From Daucus carota subsp. sativus (lineage: Eukaryota > Streptophyta > Magnoliopsida > Apiales > Apiaceae): a stretch of DNA of 64,000 nucleotides. Numbering within the stretch: the first letter of the stretch is position 1; each line of letters opens with the position of its first letter. Below the pieces are notes generated by a model. It did not search any database and was not told the DNA's origin. It saw only the letters and a program-made list of their open reading frames with translations. Below are positions 25,408 to 36,473 of the stretch, one piece after another. Both the position numbers and the translations under genes were made by a program. Location of the stretch: positions 36,293,606-36,357,605 of the forward strand of contig NC_030387.2 in the NCBI RefSeq assembly GCF_001625215.2, in the 5' to 3' direction.

Positions 25408-27932
25408 TTATGTCCATATTATTTCTGCAGCTGTGGATGCTCTGCGGAACCTCATCAATTCTCGCGAAATCCTCAACTGTTCTTTAGAATCATTAATTGC
25501 GATATGAAAGAGTTTCATCCATCTAAGCGAAGGAGAAGATGCAAGCAACAACTTTATGAACTGAAGCTCATCCGTACCGTCAATCCACTTTATCTCCACA
25601 GCTTCAAGTTGGTTAAGATTCATGTCCATTAATTCTGGTGATTGCAAATATTGTACAACCGATGACACCATAAGTTTAGTGCTTTCTGCCACGTTCATAA
25701 CATTCCTGCCCTGTGATTTAGGTTCCCACATACAAGATTAACATAAGATTATATTAAAATGCAAAAATCAAATAATTTAGTTAGTGATTGATCTTATATT
25801 AAGAGAAATAGTTAAGCAATCAGAATTGGGTTATTAAGCAAATTGTTTATTTATGGTAAAATATTAATCAGAATTGGGTTATTAAGCAAATTCATAGCTC
25901 GTCCAAAATATAATCAGTATGTTTGAATGATGAAAGAGTATGAAGAATGATAAAACTATCTCTAAAATTGACCAGTTGTCTTGACCGTCCAGAAAAGTAA
26001 ACACAAAGAAATATATAAACAGTTAAGTTTATTCAAAAATCAGTGCAGTGAACAAAAATCAGTCGAGGGAATAAAGTAAAAAAAACATACTACACGAGAC
26101 TGAACAAGATAACATCATCCCAAAGTGGGTAAACGTAATAGATAGAAGTGATAATCACTGACAAAGGGAGAAGTGCAAGTCTTTTATGTGCACAAAAAAA
26201 AAAGATATAAAAAACTCTAAGAAGGGACTACATGTTTATAGGAAAGATGTTGAATTTCACATTTGCTGTAAAAATGAACAAAAATTTTAGGGCAAAATTA
26301 GAGTGCATGTATAACTTGCTTGACGAAGTGCATTCGTTTTGTAAAATGTTCAAACAGATAAATATCAAACATTCAGATGGTATATCATATACCAAACCAA
26401 TATAAGTTCCAAGTTCTTTGTAGACAGAAGAGATAATCTTTTGTAATTTGATGTTCACAACATCTAAAAAGATATTAGCAAAAACAAAACAGCTAAAGAG
26501 ATAAAAACACAACGGACTAGTATTGTGAAACAGAGGGAGTATAACCTGAAATATTTTATGAGAATGTAAGTGAAGCTATTGATACAAGGCCCAGATTCAT
26601 ATGCAATAGCGTGTGTGTCTAATACTGATGCTACTATTTTATATCGTAAGATATTAAATGTTATATGTTTTTACTGTAGAAGGAAGGGAAGAATACAAAT
26701 TCCTGTTTAGACAAGAGTACTTGAGCAGAAAACTTTAGTATTGGCTACAACATATCATTAGATTAGATAACAAAAAGCATGATTATATTGAGCAAGCCAG
26801 TTCTCACCAGAGCCATGTGTAGATATTGCAGGTTTGGCGAAATTCTGATCAGGCAAAGAACCTTTTGAATCTGAACCAAATTACAGGATTCAACATTGTA
26901 AAAGTACAGATCTCTCAAGTTCTCCATTAGATTCCTCTTCGTAACAGCTGCACCTAGTTCCAAGGACTACATATGTGCACACAAGCATGTGTATGCAGAA
27001 AATGTGAGATATCTGATTGATCAGCTATATCAATTAAAGAAAGACATTATCAATTGATAAAGTTTGTAGGATGATTACTGTACCTCAAGGAAAAAGTTAT
27101 CCAGGTGAATAGTTTGGATTCTAGGCATTTTGTCAACTAGATCAGCGAAATTTATGACTTTATTTGCCTTTCCATCTAACATGAGACAAAGATGTTTAAC
27201 CTTTTGGATGGATTCAAACCATTGCAATTCAACTTCTCCACATTCCCTGATACTTAACTCGGTGAGATTGTTATAATATTTAAATTGGCGCCCCAAATAC
27301 TCTGTCCCATGGCAACATTCCATGTACAATTCAACAAGTTGAGCCCCAAATGACATGTCAGTGGTAATTACGACATGCACAAGGCTAACACAAATCAGAT
27401 TAGAGAAACCTTTATATTTCGGGGGCGGTTTAAGCACACAGCCAGTGAGACTCAAATGCGTCATCTCTGAACAGGAAAACAGATACGATGGTATTTCATA
27501 GTCAGGTACTTCATAATTAGTAAGGTTCATTTTCTTAACTCCACAGTTCGATATGTGTTTTATCCAATAAATTGTATCTGGACAAAGATGAAGAGACGTA
27601 TTATAAGGAAAGTCGAGATGAAACTTTAAAATGGGGCCTCTGCGAGCTAACAGTATACCGCTTATGGTTCTTGAAAATTGACTTAGTCGAGTTCCTTCAT
27701 CTTTCTTAAAAGCCCTTGCTAAACTCAATTGCTCAAAGAAATCGTCATCAAAAACTAAGCGTGGAAACATTACCCAAATATCCCTCCATGCTTTCGAGAG
27801 GACACTCATTCTTGCTGCACCATGTAGCGGCAATCTTTTAAGAATGAGGTCTATTACATTACCGGGCAAGTTGCTAATTCTATCAATCCCATCTCCGCAA
27901 TCAAGTCGCCTTGTTTTAGCATCACTGGCCAT
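25408..27932 (-). CDS. F-box/FBD/LRR-type protein
   Basis: Exons in coding order are 27084-27932, 26808-26966 and 25408-25710, all with GT/AG junctions and phase 0, giving 436 aa. The F-box is at residues 17-60 (DRISNLPGNVIDLILKRLPL, then RMSVLSKAWRDIW). The middle shows irregular leucine-rich repeats such as LTHLSLTGC-like and LVELYMECC segments. The last exon is an FBD region (ELQFIKLLLASSPSLRWMKL, then ISRELMRFRRAS). Proteins of this plant-expanded class are predicted substrate receptors of SCF ubiquitin ligases, with the LRR/FBD part choosing an unknown target. It resembles the F-box/FBD/LRR At1g13570 group. A leader intron is likely: an acceptor (cttttcag) ends at 27937 and a donor matches at 28210/28209. 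Intron 2 (1097 bp) carries a short direct repeat. Confidence 0.9.
25818..25892. repeat. 27-bp direct repeat within an intron
   Basis: The phrase aatcagaattgggttattaa followed by gcaaatt occurs at 25818-25844 and again at 25866-25892, 48 bp apart, inside intron 2 of the F-box gene. The copies are identical over about 27 bases. No function is implied. Confidence 0.8.
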
Positions 27933-28710
27933 GCTTCTGAAAAGGCAAGGACCAAAAATAAAACGACATTATAATTTATAAACTACTAAAATGCTACAAT
28001 ATCAAGTAAATAATTCTATACTGGCGAACTGGGTGGTAATTTAAATTGCTCCTATTCACAATTTTCTAACAACATTCTAAAGCAATAGACATGTGCAAGC
28101 GATTCAAGTAAGCACTATTACATATGAAATTAAGAAAATGGGCTAACGGGTGAATCAAGAATTGAAAGTCATTTATGATAACGATATATACACATACATA
28201 CTTTATGTACCTGTGGTCCGGTGATTGAAGAGTGAGACCAGAGAAAACACACTCGGATAGTGTGAAATAATGAAACCCTAGGAGCAAGGAAGGCTAAGCA
28301 GATCGATGGGATGCAGAGGGCAAAAACAAACACAATTTCATGAACTTTATATTATTCGTAATCGACCGACTTGTCAATTGAAAGAAACGGACCGAATTTG
28401 TATTTTTGGCCACTTATCGTGTCCACGGTAAACGCCGGGTACTCGAGTGTTGAATTTTTGGGTGAACATGAATATGCAGTATAAAAATTAGAAGATTAAT
28501 ATCAAATAAAATATATATTATAATAAAAGGTATTATAATATAATTCAATATATAATATTCAACACGGACTGAATATTATTTTAAAAACCACGCCGAATAT
28601 ATTGGTTTTAGTTTTGCTTTTTTAATCTGGAGTATTTTAAATTTTTTGCCCCAAAAAAAACACTTTCACTAACCAAAATAATATACACCCGGAAAACTCC
28701 CGATACATGA

Positions 28711-29171
28711 GGGGTGTATCGGATTGGGATTTTAAAGCATTTTTTTGCATTCATGAAATCCGAGGGTATTCCATTGGGATTGTTTGAAATCCATTAAAAT
28801 CTTGAGGTATTCGATTGGGATTTTAAATTATGCTGCAAAATCTGGTGGTATTCAATTATGATTTTAAATTATGCTTTAAAATCCGATGGTATTCAATTCG
28901 GATTGTTTAAAATCTATTAAAATCTGATGGTATTCAAATGCTAATAGATTTTTTTGCATTTCATAAAATGATGGATTTTGTGGCATTCTTCAGTGTATTT
29001 TAAGTTTTTTGAAATCCCACCAAAATCAAAGGGATTTTGAAGCATTGTACTTAAATCCTATAAACTCTGCGACATTTTATCAAGAATCCGCACAAAATCA
29101 AAATCACACACAATCCATTAAAATCCACTGACTAGAAACAATCCATTAAAATCCCAATCGAATACACCCCC
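28711..29171. mobile_element. terminal-inverted-repeat element with internal repeats
   Basis: The left end ggggtgtatcggattgggat and, on the other strand, the right end ggggtgtattcgattgggat pair over about 25 bases and continue with ttttaa. The interior contains five or more diverged copies of a phrase like aaatccgatggtattcaatt. I could not identify a convincing target duplication, so the superfamily is open. The length is about 461 bp and there is no coding frame. Confidence 0.65.
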
Positions 29172-29649
29172 GACAATCAGGTTAGTAAACAAATAACATA
29201 CTAAAAATATTTAGTTGTTTTGTTTTCTCATCTTTTAACACACAAAACTTCATAATTCTTAGAGTTAAAAATGAAATCAATGAATATTCCAAGCGATGCA
29301 AATTGCAACAACATCACAATTGACCGTATCACGTAGAAGTCATGATCAGACCATTGTTGAGAATTATTTATCGCATAAATTGAGATTAGATATGTTTTAT
29401 ATTATTGACTACTAAATTAATAATTATTTGCTATGTAGAGTTTGTTTTGAAAGTACGACCCGGAGCTTAAATAGTTAAAAAGTGTAATCTTGATTTCGAA
29501 ATATAAATAATTAGTTTAAAACAATAAATTTTTCCGAAAATGATCAGTATTATGATTTCCGATAAGATTGTATGATGACTTTTCAATTTTCATTTATATT
29601 TACATGTATACATGACAGAGTTGCATATTCTCTTGGAAATATGTCCATA

Positions 29650-29858
29650 CTCCCTCCATTTTCTCCTTTTATTTGTTGACACTCTTTTATCTGTTTTTTG
29701 ATTACATAGTATAAAATATAAAATATTATTTTTAAACTTTTTTATAGTAAAAAATTATTATATAATTTTATTCATAAAAATTTAAAAATAATAATTTAAA
29801 TAGATAAGTGTGGGTGTGTGTCGATAATCAAACAGTCCTCTAAAAGGAAACGAGGGGG
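29650..29858. mobile_element. Stowaway-like MITE, degenerate
   Basis: The left end is ctccctccattttctcctt and the right end aaaggaaacgaggggg, with TA on both sides. It is 209 bp, AT-rich and non-coding. The subterminal parts also pair (gttgacactc with gtgtcgat-type sequence). Confidence 0.6.
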
Positions 29859-30013
29859 TAGTACTGAGAAACTGAGACGATCTGACTGTGCAGAAAAAGC
29901 GCGAAACGAAGCCACTTTTTTTTAAATTTTTTTTATGTAGCTTGGGATTGTAAATCCTTTTTTCATAGCTCGACGTTAAACTACAACCTGAGATGGATAA
30001 TTACAGCATGTCT

Positions 30014-30086
30014 GGGGGTGTAGCTCATATGGTAGAGCGCTCGCTTCGCATGCGAGAGGCACGGGGTTCGATTCCCCGCACCTCCA
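30014..30086 (+). tRNA. tRNA-Ala (anticodon CGC)
   Basis: The 73-base sequence folds as a standard nuclear tRNA. The acceptor stem is gggggtg/cacctcc with one G-T pair and discriminator A at 30086. The D arm contains tagctcatatggtaga. The anticodon stem is ctcgc/gcgag with loop ttcgcat, anticodon CGC. The T arm is cgggg-ttcgatt-ccccg. Internal A and B boxes are intact (tagctcatatgg; ggttcgattcc) and a T run at 30094 can terminate Pol III. There is no intron. It reads GCG alanine codons. Confidence 0.97.
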
Positions 30087-31181
30087 AATAATCATTTTTC
30101 TTAACCAAAATTAAGCCGCATATTAATAATCATTTTTACATACGGGGTTTATAATTTACTTAGCCAACATTGCTCGGCATGACTACCTTTAGCTGCCAAG
30201 TGTTTCAATGTTATATATCCTTTCTATTTTTATAAATGAGCTTGGCAGACAAACCAAAGTGAAATTCTGTGTACATGACATAAATCAGCATAATGTACAT
30301 ACAGTTTACCAAAACTAAAGAGACTGTTTAAGCTGAAGATGAAGCAAAGAAGTTGTGGTGCAGCAACAAAAAGAAGGAGATGATTGCATATATATTAAAA
30401 TTACAGGATCAATGGTTGGGATGAGCAATTTATCAAACATGCTTGGAGTCTTAATACTTAATAAGAAAAATCAATGTTTGGTGTTTATTGCCCAGGCCGG
30501 TTTTGAAACAATGCAGGACCCCAGTAGACAGATTTCAAACAAGCAAATCATGAGCTTGCAAAGATAATCAAAGCCAAAATAGACCATCCAGGTTTATTTA
30601 TATTTGGGGACTTATTCTAAAGAGCAACACTGCAAGTAGATAGAATCATAGGAATACACTAGTTTACAGATTGGTATAGGATTCCATGGGATACTCAGTA
30701 ATTCCACTCTCCACCAAGAGAACACAGGAAAGGAACACACAGATCTACAAAATTTACTGCTCAGACAACAAGAAAAGGAGGGGACAAAATAAAGGATATA
30801 TTCATAGCTTTTTTAGAATATTTTGTTGCTTGAGTATAATAATAATGATGAAGCAAAGACTAACAAGAAAGTAATTACTTGGGACTGACAATATAACAAA
30901 ACTATCCTTAATTAGCACAAAAGGAAAAAGGAAAAGAATCTAGTACTTAAAGCAAATAGAAATCTGTTATATCCACCATGAAAGTAAAGTTCAAGTCTTT
31001 CTTTTGTGCATTAGAGCCCTCATAACTAGTAAAGCAATAGACAAAAATTCTCAATGTCCTCCTGAGTAATCTGCTAAATTAGACATTGAAAATCAAAGTG
31101 GGAAGTACAACAAATTCCACTTAGCTGCAAAAGACAATCCTACCCGTCTAGCAAAAGACTCGAACAGTTCCAACATTTCCA
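30087..31181. other. intergenic, 3' flank of the X8 gene
   Basis: No recognisable gene. ORFs at 30355-30567 and 30686-30874 (+) have no family resemblance. The part adjoining 31182 likely includes the 3' untranslated region of the minus-strand X8 gene. Confidence 0.5.
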
Positions 31182-33059
31182 TCAATATAATCCGCCCCTG
31201 AGAAATTGACAATGTTGGTAGCCTGCATCAAGAACCCTTCTTTAGTCTAAACAGCTCAACCGAAAATTTTAAGCAAAGCGAATTTTAAATGGCATAACAG
31301 CACCTCAATTAGAAAGACAGTTCTTTAACTTACATATGTAGGCTATACACAGAGATGACAAAATCACAAGATCAAACTTAACTATATTTTAAAATTTTCC
31401 TTTGCTAAGTCTTAATTGGATCTCTTCTTCCTAACTAAATCATCAATTAACTGCAGTTGTCCACATATCACATATGTACATTCATGACACTATTTGTATA
31501 AACATGTTAAAGAACCAAGGAAAGCTTACTTGGATCAGCATTGACTAGCATCGCTGTTCCTCCAAAACCACAAGTTCCACCATTATCTTTATTCCTCTGC
31601 CAGTAGCTATTGAAAGCGTAAGAAGCATGTGCCACAAGACTATCCGGAAAGTAACAACTACCCTGTGGGCCAATAGCATCACAATTAGCACCGCCTTCGC
31701 CACAGGCATAATCCAATGCCTGCTGCAGTGTGTCTGCTGGCACACTAGGCTTTGCAACACACCAAAGTCCAGTATGTGGACTTGGCATCGGAACAGATAC
31801 TGGTGGCGCACCTACATTGCCACCACCGGATGGATTACATGGTGGCCAGCCAAAACCAAAGGGCGGGTTTGCAGGGCCTACTAATGGAGGGAGTTGTGGG
31901 GGAAAGGGGACTGATAATGGAGGTGGTGAAGTTGTTCCAACTATCGGTGGAAGGGGGTGTGATAATGGGGGTGGTGAGACTGTTCCAACTATCGGAGGAA
32001 GGGGGTCTGACAGTGGGGGTGGTGCGACCGTTCCAGCTATTGGAGGAAGGGGGCCTGACAGTGGGGGTGGTGAGACCGTTCCAGCTATCGGAGGAAGGGG
32101 GTGTGATAATGGGGGTGGTAGTAAAGTTGTCCCGACCAACGGAGGAAGGGAATGCAACAATGGGGGTGGTGAGGTTGTCCCGACAAGCGGAGGAAGAGGG
32201 CTTTTAGCTGCAAAGGCAGGAACAGACGAACCATAGGGAGAATGAGTTGGGGCTACAGGGGTTGGCCTTGCTGGGAATGGCTCTACAATATAAGAAAGTT
32301 TTCTCATTGTTGGTTTCGCCTCTTTCGGGTTTCTAACAACCACATTAATCTTCTTAAGGTCTAAAAACCCAAGATTCCTCATGGATTGTAAGTGAGAGTT
32401 CACCAATTTTAGGGTTTCATCAGAAACACTATCCAAATGTGAAGGTGGGCTTACTGAATAAGTTGAGTTCATGACTTGCAAAAAGCTAAGCAGGGGTCTA
32501 AAATACAAGTCAGCCAGATCATTTTGATACATAGAAGAAGATGGGCTTAAGCAACTAGTTGGAAAAGAAGCTGAGACTTTAATATTCTTCTCCAAACCCC
32601 ACCTCACAAGAGAATGATATATGTTCTTAACAGCAGGTAAAATAGTTTTCAAGACCTCATTTTGAGTTTTAGTGCAGAGTAGATTGTGACCAACAAGTAT
32701 GGTAGATACATCTGTGGATGGGTAGTGAGCAAGAACATTGGTTCTGACCCAACTTTCTGCCATGAGAATACTACCTGAGACCTCATTAAGATACTCCTGA
32801 CCAACATTAACTGCTGTGGTTTCGTAAGTGTGTGAAAATGTGTGAGAAGCCAGTGGGTTTGAGTTGTAAAGAGTTAAGATTTTGAGTGAGTCTTCTTGAC
32901 CTGATGCTGCAAATAAAGGGGTGAAACGTTGTTGATATCATAATGTAAAGAACAATAATAATAGTAAAGAAACACAAGAAATGAAAGACATTGTAGTGCT
33001 TGGTATTTACCTAGTAAACAGAGGAAGAGGAAGTGAAGAAGCCACCCCATCTTCAACAT
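31182..33059 (-). CDS. X8-domain protein with degenerate GH17 region
   Basis: Exons in coding order are 33011-33059, 31530-32906 and 31182-31222, giving 488 aa. The first exon and the start of the second form a signal peptide (MLKMGWLLHFLFLCLLASG). Residues ~22-228 resemble the middle of glycoside hydrolase family 17 (KILTLYNSNP, SWVRTNVLAHYPSTDVSTI, IKVSASF). However, the position of the catalytic acid in the usual VGNE reads VGHN (about 88-91), and the second catalytic Glu and the rest of the barrel are absent, so it is unlikely to be a glucanase. Residues ~229-395 are a Pro-rich linker with a repeating LPPIVGTVSPPPLS-type unit. Residues ~396-484 form an X8 (CBM43) domain with six cysteines (GLWCVAKPS, ANCDAIGPQGSCYF, TCGFGG) ending DPSYQHCQF, which is restored only by splicing to the short last exon. 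X8 domains bind beta-1,3-glucan (callose). The C-terminus after X8 is short, with no GPI signal, so secretion to the wall is inferred. Start 33050 is an alternative. Confidence 0.9.
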
Positions 33060-33612
33060 TTTCAATGTACAGGGTTCCAATGGAAGAGAAATGTAGGAGT
33101 AATCTCTCTCTCTCTCCCCTTCTCCTTTTCTCCCTCTCTCTTTTGGTCAGTGATGTTGTTATCTAGTAAGTGTGTCAGGTGTGTCTCAGTACATGTTTTA
33201 GGGTGCAAAGGAAGCCACTAATCAGGGTACTATAATAAATTAATGATGTTATACTCCTAAATATTTGATTATACTCATGTTCTCTTAAACTAAAAATGTG
33301 GTATTAATCCATGTTCCGCAACTCATCAAGTTGATTGTATATGTGAATTTTTAATTAATCATCTCATTAATTAATCTTTCATCAATCTAATTAATTATTT
33401 TAGAAAAATTTTGTAATATAAAAAAAATGAGTGGTACAATCAAAAAAAGAAACTGTAAAATCTGGTGGATGGAGGGAGTACTTAATTACTTATTACAGAT
33501 TTATATAGCCATACTCTAATTCTTGATCTTCCATGACCATAAGTGAACAAAAAATTTTACTCCAATAATATGATATTTATGCCAGTGTGGGTGTTAAAAT
33601 GAAAGTAGATAC

Positions 33613-33696
33613 TAGTACTCATATTCATGCAAGAAACAAGCAATGGTCTCGTGATAGTACTCATATTCATGCAAGAAACAAGCAATGGTCTCGTGA
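33613..33696. repeat. 42-bp tandem duplication
   Basis: The unit tagtactcatattcatgcaa followed by gaaacaagcaatggtctcgtga occurs twice with a period of 42 and no visible mismatch. It is non-coding. The perfect identity suggests a recent duplication. Confidence 0.9.
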
Positions 33697-34494
33697 TATA
33701 GTACTACAGTACTTGTGAGGCACAGAGAGAGTGACAGCTGACAACGGATTGTCAAAGGGCGAAGAAGTAAATTCAAGACTTAGTCGAAATAGGAAAAATA
33801 GAGTAAAGGACAGGAGTCCTTCTGTGTTTCTAGGCATGGGGAGGGGACCCTGTATATGAAATAAAGCACTCCCTTTCATTTGCCCAATAACTATTCTTTC
33901 TTGGACGGTCTCCGAGAAATAATGCATAAAAATAATTCATCTTTTGTTGTTTGCTCCGGTAATAATTTAAATTGATGTTTTATAGTTTGATAGCCATAAA
34001 AACTCATGATCATAATTTGGTACTCATGATCATAAATACTAATGTATTTCCAAAAGATTTAGAGTTAAATTTGGGTCTCAATTTTTTATAATAAACTAAC
34101 ATTTTTATCTATATACATTATTATATACTTTCTTTGTCCCATTTTTCTTGTCCTCTGTCAAATCATATATTTTATTCAATCATAATATATAAACTGAATA
34201 TTATTAGAATTTATATTGGTTTTTCATGAAAATTAACTAAATTGAAATATAATTAATTATATTTAATCTACGTGAAATATATAATTATTTTACTGTGAAT
34301 TGTCATGTCTGTGAGATGCGTGTAGCCTAGTTTCGGTCTGAATTATGTCATGTTGAACGCTACACTTTTACAAAAAATTCTAGGTTGCATGTATAATGCT
34401 TGCAATCAAACCAAAATATTCACCTAAAAAAATCAGCTGTCCTATACTTGCAGTCACTGAGGCCAATATTGGTATAAATATTAGTTATACCAGT

Positions 34495-34670
34495 ATTGTA
34501 AAAAGCGGAAATCGGACTTAGTCAGTGAAGAACAAAGATTAATCGAAGATTAATTGAATTGATCGGGGATTAATCAGATTGATCGATGATTAACCGAGTA
34601 TTTAATCAGTTCGGCGAGTTATGAAACAGAGATTAATCGGTGATCACCTACTTTTAGAACAGAGGCTATA
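34495..34670. repeat. dispersed repeat, family B, copy 2
   Basis: It begins gtaaaaagcggaaatcggac and continues with several gattaatcgg-type decamers, a gattgatcgatgattaacc segment and ttcggcgagttatgaaac, in the same order as 5230-5400. The two copies differ at many single bases and small gaps. Confidence 0.6.
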
Positions 34671-35427
34671 CCAAAATCAAAAACATTTAAAAATTAGGAA
34701 ATTGTATCCAGTTCGCTACATGGAGATTCGAGGGACAACAAAAAGATGAGGAGGGTCCACATTGGCACCACAAATCAAAGTTGGGTTGGTCCGCATTTTA
34801 TATTGGACCATTCACGGCCCAAAACTAACATGGTCCGTCCGTCCCACGAGGTCCTAGCTCTTGACCCTTTCTTTTCATAATCACAGTTCACAATGCATTT
34901 CATAAATCATAACCAGCTCTACATCCTGTTTAATTATTAATTTTACATTCTTTATTTCCAGCTTATAATATTAAAAAGCTCTACAAGTCGCATTTCTAAA
35001 TTAAAATTAAAAGTCATCTAACACGTAAATGAATCAAAAATCAGGAAATTGAAATAGACAGCAGATTCCAAATTTATAATCGAGTCCCATCTCGAAATAA
35101 TAGAAAAGGGATGACTTTGGGGCAAGGGAAAGAATGAACGAATTGTGTGCGGTCCAATCCAATCCAAAGTGTCATATGATGATTCCCATATAAAAACAAA
35201 GAAACAAAGCTGGAATTGTAGTTTTGTTCACTCCAAATTCCTATAATCTTTTATTGTGGTGGAGCCGTAAAGTTTTGAGAAATGCAATTGCATGCCTCAA
35301 ACCTCATAGGCTTATACTACTAGTTACTAGAGTATCGATCACTCTATCGCCATTTAAGTCTATTTCCAGTCCCATCACTCTCCTTTCCACTATGTGATTG
35401 CTGTTTGCCAATCTTTATTTCCTATCA

Positions 35428-35666
35428 ATTCCTCCGTTCCTCTTTTTTTTTTTGATCTTTTTAGTATAAATTATAATTGACCAACTTTGATAATAAATAA
35501 TATTCATTTTTACAAGATCTAAAAATTGAAATATATATCTTAAAAAATGGAATAAATATAAATTAAATATTATATTTTAACTTTTTAATTATTGAATATA
35601 TATTTCAAAATTTAATCAATTTGATCATTAAAGTTAAATAAAATAAAAGAACCGGGACGGAGTGAG
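35428..35666. mobile_element. weak Stowaway-like MITE
   Basis: The left end ttcctccgttcctc and right end gggacggagtgag pair imperfectly. The interior is AT-rich and partly self-complementary (aattgaccaac / ttgatcattaaag). TA is present on the right but the left flank is eroded. Confidence 0.4.
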
Positions 35667-36072
35667 TATGTTTGTATGCGATGCAAAATAAATTTTGAAT
35701 ATGGTAAGATGTCTGAGCTGATTATGATTATTCATCAGATGTCAAATTGTCAATAATATAAATATATTTTATAATTGATCATAATCAAATTTCTTGGTCG
35801 AATCTGGCCCGCTGTTTGTATCTTTTGACGTGGCAAGCAAGAACAAAAAATTATACGCAGAAAGAAAAGGCATGCATTTGTAGTGACTGATGGGATTGCG
35901 TTGCCTTTATAATTCAGCTCAATTCCACCAGTCTAATCCAAAGGCTCGCATTGATGCGTCGGTAGTTAGAATATTCTGCTTATATAGATTATCATCGTTA
36001 ATTTAGTTTGATTAATAGTTATTTTACAAGAAAAAAGACAAATAATACACAAGGATTTTATGTTAGAAGGTC

Positions 36073-36465
36073 CAGTGGCGGATACAGGATTTTGTATATG
36101 GTGTGTCACTAATTCGACCTTTTCATTCTGTCATTACACAAGCAGCAAGAAAAGCAATGAATTTTTATCAAATAATTCTCCGCGGCATTTTCACAAACAC
36201 TTGTAAGCTCAACTTTTTCTTTGTCCAAGTGTATATCAGATGTATATGTGGAGTTTGAAAGATGAATACATGGATTTCTAAATTAAATCTGATGACTGAA
36301 GGCTGGATAGGTGAAAGAACAGAAGCAGGCAAGTAGTCTGGAGTATAAAATTTAACATGTCTTACAAATGCTGCTGAAGTACACAAACATATATGTATTA
36401 AATTTTTTTTTTTAAATAATGGTGTGTCACGTGACACACCATCCTACACTATACATCCGCCACTG
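36073..36465. mobile_element. hAT-type MITE
   Basis: An exact 8-bp duplication, agaaggtc, flanks the unit (36065-36072 and 36466-36473). The ends pair as cagtggcggatacagga and, on the other strand, cagtggcggatgtatag. An inner pair, atggtgtgtcac / gtgacacacc, is also present near each end. The 393-bp interior has an 89-codon minus ORF without family resemblance. Similar cagtggcgga termini occur in the larger hAT element at 62124-63113. Confidence 0.9.
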
Positions 36466-36473
36466 AGAAGGTC

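Larger units (their letters stand above)
33060..36072. other. intergenic, upstream of the X8 gene
   Basis: The first hundred bases hold CT-rich leader sequence of the X8 gene (tctctctctctcccc near 33105). The rest is AT-rich with the short tandem duplication at 33613, dispersed repeat B at 34495 and a weak Stowaway-like unit at 35428, listed separately. No gene can be supported. Confidence 0.55.

Noticed and set aside
26525..26545. Stowaway right end (cagagggagtataa) in the F-box gene intron
   Set aside because: Only one end is visible. The remainder is too decayed to define an element.
31730..32236. Long plus-strand Gly-rich ORF
   Set aside because: It is antisense to the Pro-rich repeats of the X8 gene. 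The repeat composition keeps several frames open, and there is no independent support.
33465..33480. Stowaway right end (ggatggagggagta)
   Set aside because: No left partner with ctccctcc-type sequence was found at a suitable distance.
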